From: Gemmatimonadaceae bacterium
GTDB lineage: Bacteria > Gemmatimonadota > Gemmatimonadetes > Gemmatimonadales > Gemmatimonadaceae
DNA length: 64,000 nucleotides
Direction: 5' to 3'
NCBI GenBank assembly: GCA_019186945.1
Contig: JABAQJ010000002.1
Coordinates: 585,897-649,896 of the forward strand
Notes under the pieces: generated by a model
Told to the model about the DNA's origin: nothing
Databases searched by the model: none
The model's input: the letters and a program-made list of their open reading frames with translations, nothing else
Made by a program: the position numbers and the translations under genes
Part shown: positions 59,578 to 64,000 of the stretch, piece by piece
Layout of the letters: each line of letters opens with the position of its first letter
Position numbering within the stretch: position 1 is the first letter of the stretch

Positions 59578-61023
59578 CTACGACGACATGCTCGGTGCAG
59601 GTACCGGGTTCAACACCCAGTCGATCACTTCCTCCGCCGTGTACCGGTCGCGCCCAGCGGCGATCGCCCGCAGATCAGCCAGTTCCGCGCCAGACGTCAC
59701 GATAGGCGGTTCACGCCCTTCATCGCCACGCCACTGGCCGTGACCTATCGTGGCCAGCAGGCCATTGCACAGACACTGCCGCCCTTCCGTATCCTTGGCG
59801 TCGCCACCCTTGGCGACATACTGGTCCACTGGCTCGGCGGAGCATCGATAGGCAATCTTGCCTTCTGCTGTCTGATAGGCCGTCCTCAAGTAGCCAAGGT
59901 CGCAGACACGTTCGCGTTTCGCGCGACGCGCATCGTCGGCATCGTCCTGCATGTGCAGGATCTTGAATGGGTAGCCGGTCGGCGATGCCAATGCGTCCGT
60001 CAGAACCTCGACGTCACCCTGATCGAGCGCCGAAAGAACACGCGCCTTTAGCTCTGGAGCAATACCGGACTCATCGCAGAAAGCGAAAAGTGTGCCGACC
60101 TGAACGCCGGCAGCCCCAGCCTCGCGTGCGCGATCGAGGGCTGCGCGTGAGCCACCACCGCCAGCTACCCAAAACGGCAGGCCAAGCTCCTTCAGCTTCG
60201 ACAGATCGACGACGTCCCGATCGCCATAGATCGGCTCGTTACGATCGTTCAGCTTCAGGTCACCGCGTGGTGGCGCGTTGTGCCCGCCAGCCGAGGGAGC
60301 CTCTACAATGAAGCCATTTACCGTTCCGGTGGATTTCCTGGCGAGCGTTGCTGCCAGCGAGTTGGCAGAGACGATGGCAAGGAACCTGGGTCGCTTCAGC
60401 GGCGTCGCTGGCACCCAGTGCCGGGCGGGATCGAAGGTCAGAAACTCCGTGCGGCCTGGCGTCAACCCGTCCACATCGAATCGCAGCTCGGCGGTGCGAT
60501 GCTCAGAGAACGCGTCGAGAACTCCAGGGATTTCCTTGGGGATTCCGGCGCCCATCAATACGTAGTCCACTCCCGCCAGCATGGCGCCGTACAAAGTCGC
60601 AAGGTTGGGCATCTGAACCTTCGTGAGGAGATTGATGCCAACCTGACCGCCATGCCCCTCCTTGGCCAACGACACTTCGACAAACGATGCGAGCATCGTG
60701 ATCTGCTCGCGCAGGCGGCTTACCCGCTGCCGCCACATCGAAAGCAGGCGATATGGAGTCGACGGGGCGATTCCACCGTCGACAAAGAAGTGACGAAGGA
60801 CTGCTTCCGCGACGTCAGGAATGGGAAACCGCTCCATCGCGCGCCGCAAGTGCCCGCCAACATCCCCGTCCTGCAAGCGACGCACGAACAAGGAGTCGAT
60901 AACCGTGCCGGAGATTACACCCAGCTGGCCGTGGCTTGCCACAGCGTTCGCCAGTCGCCAGTTCGACACTCCCACGCCCATTCCACCTTGGATCAATACG
61001 GGGAGCACGCACGAAGAGGTCAT
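59578..61023 (-). CDS. Nitronate monooxygenase/2-nitropropane dioxygenase-family flavoprotein
   Basis: A 481-residue FMN TIM-barrel enzyme. The N-terminus has PVLIQGGMGVGVSNWRLANAVA, the FMN loops include GTVNGFIVEAPSAGGHNAPP (the catalytic-type His in A-G-G-H), and a phosphate-binding stretch VAGGGGSRAALDRAREAGAAGVQVGTLFAFCDESG. The extra C-terminal ~120 residues contain four Cys (ERVCDLGY, AYRCSAEP, QCLCNGL), longer than the usual 330-residue enzyme and reminiscent of PfaD-type enoyl reductases. ATG at 61023. Substrate not known. Confidence 0.82.
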   Translation of the reverse strand: MTSSCVLPVLIQGGMGVGVSNWRLANAVASHGQLGVISGTVIDSLFVRRLQDGDVGGHLRRAMERFPIPDVAEAVLRHFFVDGGIAPSTPYRLLSMWRQRVSRLREQITMLASFVEVSLAKEGHGGQVGINLLTKVQMPNLATLYGAMLAGVDYVLMGAGIPKEIPGVLDAFSEHRTAELRFDVDGLTPGRTEFLTFDPARHWVPATPLKRPRFLAIVSANSLAATLARKSTGTVNGFIVEAPSAGGHNAPPRGDLKLNDRNEPIYGDRDVVDLSKLKELGLPFWVAGGGGSRAALDRAREAGAAGVQVGTLFAFCDESGIAPELKARVLSALDQGDVEVLTDALASPTGYPFKILHMQDDADDARRAKRERVCDLGYLRTAYQTAEGKIAYRCSAEPVDQYVAKGGDAKDTEGRQCLCNGLLATIGHGQWRGDEGREPPIVTSGAELADLRAIAAGRDRYTAEEVIDWVLNPVPAPSMSS

Positions 61024-61163
61024 GGACGGCTGGGAAAGAGAGAGTGGATAACGACGAATCCGAGGCGAAGATCGGCACAATTAGCCCTAATCGTGCCGGT
61101 AACCTAGCCCTTTTGTCACCAGCGTTTTCCTGATGGCATGTGGGCAGGTAGCGGACACCGGTG

Positions 61164-61202
61164 CGAAAAGAAAAGGAAGGGACCCGCTTTCGCGAGTCCC
61201 TT
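61164..61202 (-). terminator. Rho-independent terminator after the baeRF gene
   Basis: Stem AAGGGACCCGC (61177-61187) with GCGAGTCCCTT (61192-61202), one mismatch and a TTTC loop. On the minus strand it is followed by CCTTTTCTTTT. Confidence 0.8.
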
Positions 61203-61314
61203 TGGCCTGGTTTCACCGAAAATTCGTGATTCTGGCAGCTCTTTCCGCGCTTTCCTTATCGATTTTGGGCCCGAGGGCCGCGATGAGGTGTTCGCGAAGC
61301 GATCGCGTCCACGC

Positions 61315-62454
61315 TCAGACCGGCATGCTCGCTCCCGTTTCCGGAGTGTCCATGGACATGGCACCGTCGGGAACCGGGAAACGCAGTTGCGCGGCCACTC
61401 CACCACAGGCGGTATCGAGTAGCTCGGCGCCCGAGCCGGTGACGACTTCGACCAGAGTGCCTGCATCGAGTGCCAGATGAACGAGTTCGTCGGCCAGGCG
61501 CGGGTCTCCGTCTACCAGCGTAACCGACAGGAGCAGCAGGTGCGCCGAACGAGCGTGCAGGGCGCGTCGTACACTGTCCATTCCTGCCTGAGCGCGCCCC
61601 TGTTCTCCGGCACGCTCCAGAATGGACTCCACGCGCTCCCGATCACGGGCAGATGTCAGGCTGGACGCCGCATTCGAGGCAACAGCCGCGATTTCGGCCA
61701 GCGACGGTGACGAGCTCAGAGCGTTAACCGCCAGCGCGCGTCTTTCGAGCTGGCGAGGGAGTGCGGCCATCATTTCCCGGACACTCACTTGCGTGCCATC
61801 GAAGATGATCCACGGATTGCCGTCGTGCTCGGTTTCCAGCCTACGGATGATCCGGGATGCCATGCGATCGAATGCCGCTCGCTCGCGACGCAGGGCTTCG
61901 TCGGTACCGACTGTCCCGCGCGTTCCCGGGTGAAATCCCACGCGGGCGGCATCACCCATGTGGTCCACCGGGTGATCGGACCCGGCAGCTTCGAACTCCG
62001 CAAGCGGTGTCACTTCGCCTCTTTGGAATCTGAACAGCCGTGCCTGTGTCCTGTCCAGAATCACGAGAAGAGCGGGATGCTCGTGCTTCAGCGACCGCAG
62101 GTAGGGTGCGACGAGCATGCCGCGACCCCAGCGCAAGGCGGATGCTACGGGGGCAAGAGTTGGCCCGGCATACAGCACACCGTCAGCCGTCGTGAAGGCC
62201 ACGAGCGGCACGCCTTGGCCGGCCAACTCCACAAGGGCCTGTCGCAGATTGCTCACGGCGGCGTCGAAGGCCAATCTCTCGTTGCGCGTTGCCGACTGCA
62301 GTCCGCGCGCGAGGTCGGAAAGTTCGCCCTCCAGGCGAGTGATACGCGCCGTACGAGCAGCGGGATCGGGATCCACACGCGCGATGTAGGCACTCAGCAC
62401 CAGGGCATCGCGACTACCACGGTCGAGCTGGACGAGTTGTTGTTGGGTCAGCAT
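61315..62454 (-). CDS. Bacterial archaeo-eRF1-like (baeRF) family protein
   Basis: A 379-residue protein with the archaeal release-factor-like fold without the stop-codon recognition N-domain. Segments include VPLVAFTTADGVLYAGPTLAPV, HPALLVILDRTQARLFRFQRGEV, and DGNPWIIFDGTQVSVREMMAALP in the central domain, then a C-terminal L7Ae-like part (SAHLLLLSVTLVDGDPRLADELVHLALDAGTLVEVVTGSGAELLD). These proteins may act on stalled ribosomes. A GGAGGAGG just upstream supports ATG 62454; a longer reading is not needed. Confidence 0.78.
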   Translation of the reverse strand: MLTQQQLVQLDRGSRDALVLSAYIARVDPDPAARTARITRLEGELSDLARGLQSATRNERLAFDAAVSNLRQALVELAGQGVPLVAFTTADGVLYAGPTLAPVASALRWGRGMLVAPYLRSLKHEHPALLVILDRTQARLFRFQRGEVTPLAEFEAAGSDHPVDHMGDAARVGFHPGTRGTVGTDEALRRERAAFDRMASRIIRRLETEHDGNPWIIFDGTQVSVREMMAALPRQLERRALAVNALSSSPSLAEIAAVASNAASSLTSARDRERVESILERAGEQGRAQAGMDSVRRALHARSAHLLLLSVTLVDGDPRLADELVHLALDAGTLVEVVTGSGAELLDTACGGVAAQLRFPVPDGAMSMDTPETGASMPV

Positions 62455-62591
62455 GCCTCCTCCTGCGCAACGCCATCGCGGCCAAGTCAATCGGTGACCG
62501 GGGTGATCAACGACCGCCGCGTTCCACCAGTCGCACTGGAGGATCATGGGCTATGGGTGCGCGAGTGTCTGTGGGCATTTCACCCAACCGC

Positions 62592-62646
62592 GTCAGGGAA
62601 ATGGAAACACGGCACATCTCGGAGAGAATGTGCGTGAATCCCTGAC
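62592..62646. repeat. Inverted repeat upstream of the tryptophanase gene
   Basis: GTCAGGGA (62592-62599) and TCCCTGAC (62639-62646), 8-base arms 39 bases apart. It could be an operator or part of a leader structure. I find no TnaC-like Trp-containing leader peptide between them. Confidence 0.35.
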
Positions 62647-62721
62647 AGCGAATCCGCTACATGCGCGCGATTCTGCGCGTTAGCCGTTCCGCTCATCGAC
62701 ACCCACTCTTGCCAGTTCCAC

Positions 62722-64000
62722 GTGAAGTTCGAAACCATCATCGAGCCGTTCCGGATCAAGACCGTCGAGCCAATCCGACAGACGACACGCGAGGAACGGC
62801 TGTCTGCGATCCGTGGAGCGCACTACAACGTTTTTCAGCTCAACGCTGAGGATGTACTGATCGATCTGCTCACCGACTCCGGGACGGGAGCGATGTCGGT
62901 TTACCAGTGGGCAGGGATGATGCGAGGTGATGAGTCGTATGCGGGCGCGCGGTCGTTCCACACGTTTGTGAAGTCGGTGGCCGGCATTACCGGGTTTCGC
63001 CATGTGATCCCGACGCATCAGGGGCGCGCCGCCGAGCACATACTGTCGAGTGCGATGTTACAGCCGGGGGACATTGTCCCGAACAACACGCATTTCGACA
63101 CGACGCGGGCGAACATCGAGCATCGCGGGGCCGTCGCGCTCAACCTGCCGATTCACGAGGGTCACCAGCCTCAGACGCTGCATCCGTTCAAGGGCAACAT
63201 GGATGTGGTCGCCCTCGAACGCGTGCTGCGCGAGAATGCGGGGACAGTTCCGCTGGTGATGATCACCGTCACCAACAACTCCGAGGGCGGGCAGCCGGTG
63301 AGCATGGAGAACATCCGGCGCACGTCGGAGCTGTGTCGGGCGCACGGTGTGCCGTTCTTCATAGACGCGTGCCGGTTCGCGGAGAACGCATGGTTCATCA
63401 AGACGCGCGAGCCCGGGTATGCCGACAAGGCGCCGCTGGAGATCGCGCAGGAGATGTTCAAGCTGGCGGATGGCTGCACCATGAGCGCCAAGAAGGACGG
63501 GATGGCGAACATCGGCGGTTTCCTGGCGATGAACGACGATGCCCTGGCCGTGACGTGCCGCAACTCCTTGATCCTGACGGAAGGGTTTCCCACGTACGGC
63601 GGACTGGCCGGCTACGATCTCGAGGCAATCGCGGTCGGTCTGTACGAGGCTCTCGATCCGGACTATCTGCAGTACCGCGTGCGATCTGTCGAATACCTTG
63701 CGGAGAAGATGCTGGCGGCGGGGATCCCGACGGTCCGCCCCGCCGGCGGCCATGCGTTGTACCTGGATGCCCGGGCGTGGTTGTCCCACATCCCGCAGCA
63801 CCAGTACCCGGGCTGGGCGCTCTCCGTGGCGCTGTACGTGGAAGGCGGGATTCGCGCCTGCGAGATAGGGTCAGTGATGTTCGGCCGCCAGCCGGACGGA
63901 TCGGAGCGGCCAGCCGATCTGGAGCTGGTACGGCTGGCCTTTCCCCGCAGGGTGTACACGCAGAGCCACATGGACTACGTCGCCGAAGTACTTCTGTACC
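62722..64000 (+). CDS. tnaA: Tryptophanase (PLP beta-eliminating lyase), 3' end outside window
   Basis: About 426 of the usual ~470 residues are present. The start GTG (VKFETIIEPFRIKTVEPIR) fits the family N-terminus. Motifs are DSGTGAMSVYQWAGMMRGDE, PTHQGRAAEHIL, NNSEGGQPVSM, and the PLP Lys in TMSAKKDGMANIGG. Residues that separate tryptophanase from tyrosine phenol-lyase favour tryptophanase: HFDTT has Asp where the phenol-lyase has Thr, and RACEIGSV has Ile where it has Arg. The enzyme would make indole, pyruvate and ammonia. The window ends before the last ~40 residues. Confidence 0.88.
   Translation, partial: MKFETIIEPFRIKTVEPIRQTTREERLSAIRGAHYNVFQLNAEDVLIDLLTDSGTGAMSVYQWAGMMRGDESYAGARSFHTFVKSVAGITGFRHVIPTHQGRAAEHILSSAMLQPGDIVPNNTHFDTTRANIEHRGAVALNLPIHEGHQPQTLHPFKGNMDVVALERVLRENAGTVPLVMITVTNNSEGGQPVSMENIRRTSELCRAHGVPFFIDACRFAENAWFIKTREPGYADKAPLEIAQEMFKLADGCTMSAKKDGMANIGGFLAMNDDALAVTCRNSLILTEGFPTYGGLAGYDLEAIAVGLYEALDPDYLQYRVRSVEYLAEKMLAAGIPTVRPAGGHALYLDARAWLSHIPQHQYPGWALSVALYVEGGIRACEIGSVMFGRQPDGSERPADLELVRLAFPRRVYTQSHMDYVAEVLLY

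Overview
The window is GC-rich (roughly 64% by eye), densely coding, and looks chromosomal. It shows no phage, plasmid, CRISPR, rRNA or tRNA signal. The gene set points to a Gram-negative, respiring, probably aerobic heterotroph: a TonB-dependent receptor, an LpxR-like outer-membrane protein, many periplasmic lipoproteins, exported peptidases and a proton-type F0 sector. The mix (penicillin acylase and S9 peptidases, LVIVD lipoprotein, DUF305, baeRF, membrane kinase, EtfD) is what I would expect of Gemmatimonadota. That assignment is inference; no marker gene is present to prove it.

Layout. 1-1.6 kb: 3' part of moeA, overlapped by a METTL20-like methyltransferase. 2.2-6.2 kb: etfB-etfA and etfD, the route from acyl-CoA dehydrogenases to quinone. 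6.4-15 kb: a long minus-strand run (lipoprotein, isocitrate-type dehydrogenase, phosphoesterase, SprT-like protease, penicillin acylase, small membrane protein, glutaryl-CoA-type dehydrogenase, LpxR-like protein). 15.1-19.7 kb: cstA, S9 peptidase and ybdD as one tight operon. 20-27.8 kb: octaheme TPR lipoprotein, MFS transporter, M20 peptidase, flavin monooxygenase, and a nucleotidyltransferase/cupin pair. 28-31.3 kb: atpZ-atpI-atpB-atpE-atpF-atpH, without the F1 core genes. 31.5-37.7 kb: BsuPI lipoprotein, moxR, amidohydrolase, two metallo-beta-lactamase-fold proteins, HAD phosphatase, ridA. 38-45.6 kb: a regulatory block (giant SARP/AAA/TPR regulator, membrane HD-GYP protein, a 16-codon ORF behind a perfect palindrome, a conserved hypothetical, an NtrC-type activator with a degenerate receiver). 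45.6-48.9 kb: mog, gcvT, a peroxiredoxin with in-frame UGA at the catalytic position, argF. 49.4-64 kb: fasciclin lipoprotein, 4Fe-4S membrane protein, DUF305/LVIVD pair, membrane Ser/Thr kinase, thiamine-riboswitch-controlled TonB receptor, small DUF2892/CBS/Met-rich proteins, nitronate monooxygenase-like protein, baeRF protein, and a tryptophanase running off the end.

How parts work together. Electrons from the glutaryl-CoA-type dehydrogenase should pass through EtfBA and EtfD to quinone. Near-perfect Rex-type operators lie over the predicted etfBA and atp promoters, which suggests NADH/NAD+ control of both electron entry and ATP synthase supply.

The most striking observations are: (1) bcp carries UGA in place of the peroxidatic Cys codon, followed at once by a strong stem-loop, so it is a probable selenocysteine peroxiredoxin; (2) the heptamer CGTTAGG, nearly always followed by C or T, is scattered through the window irrespective of reading frame, often supplying TAG stop codons or rare TTA leucine codons, which implies a DNA-level function; (3) the two Rex boxes; (4) the TPP riboswitch on a TonB receptor; (5) two near-identical G(8-9)C4 elements, one at the 5' end of the LpxR-like gene.
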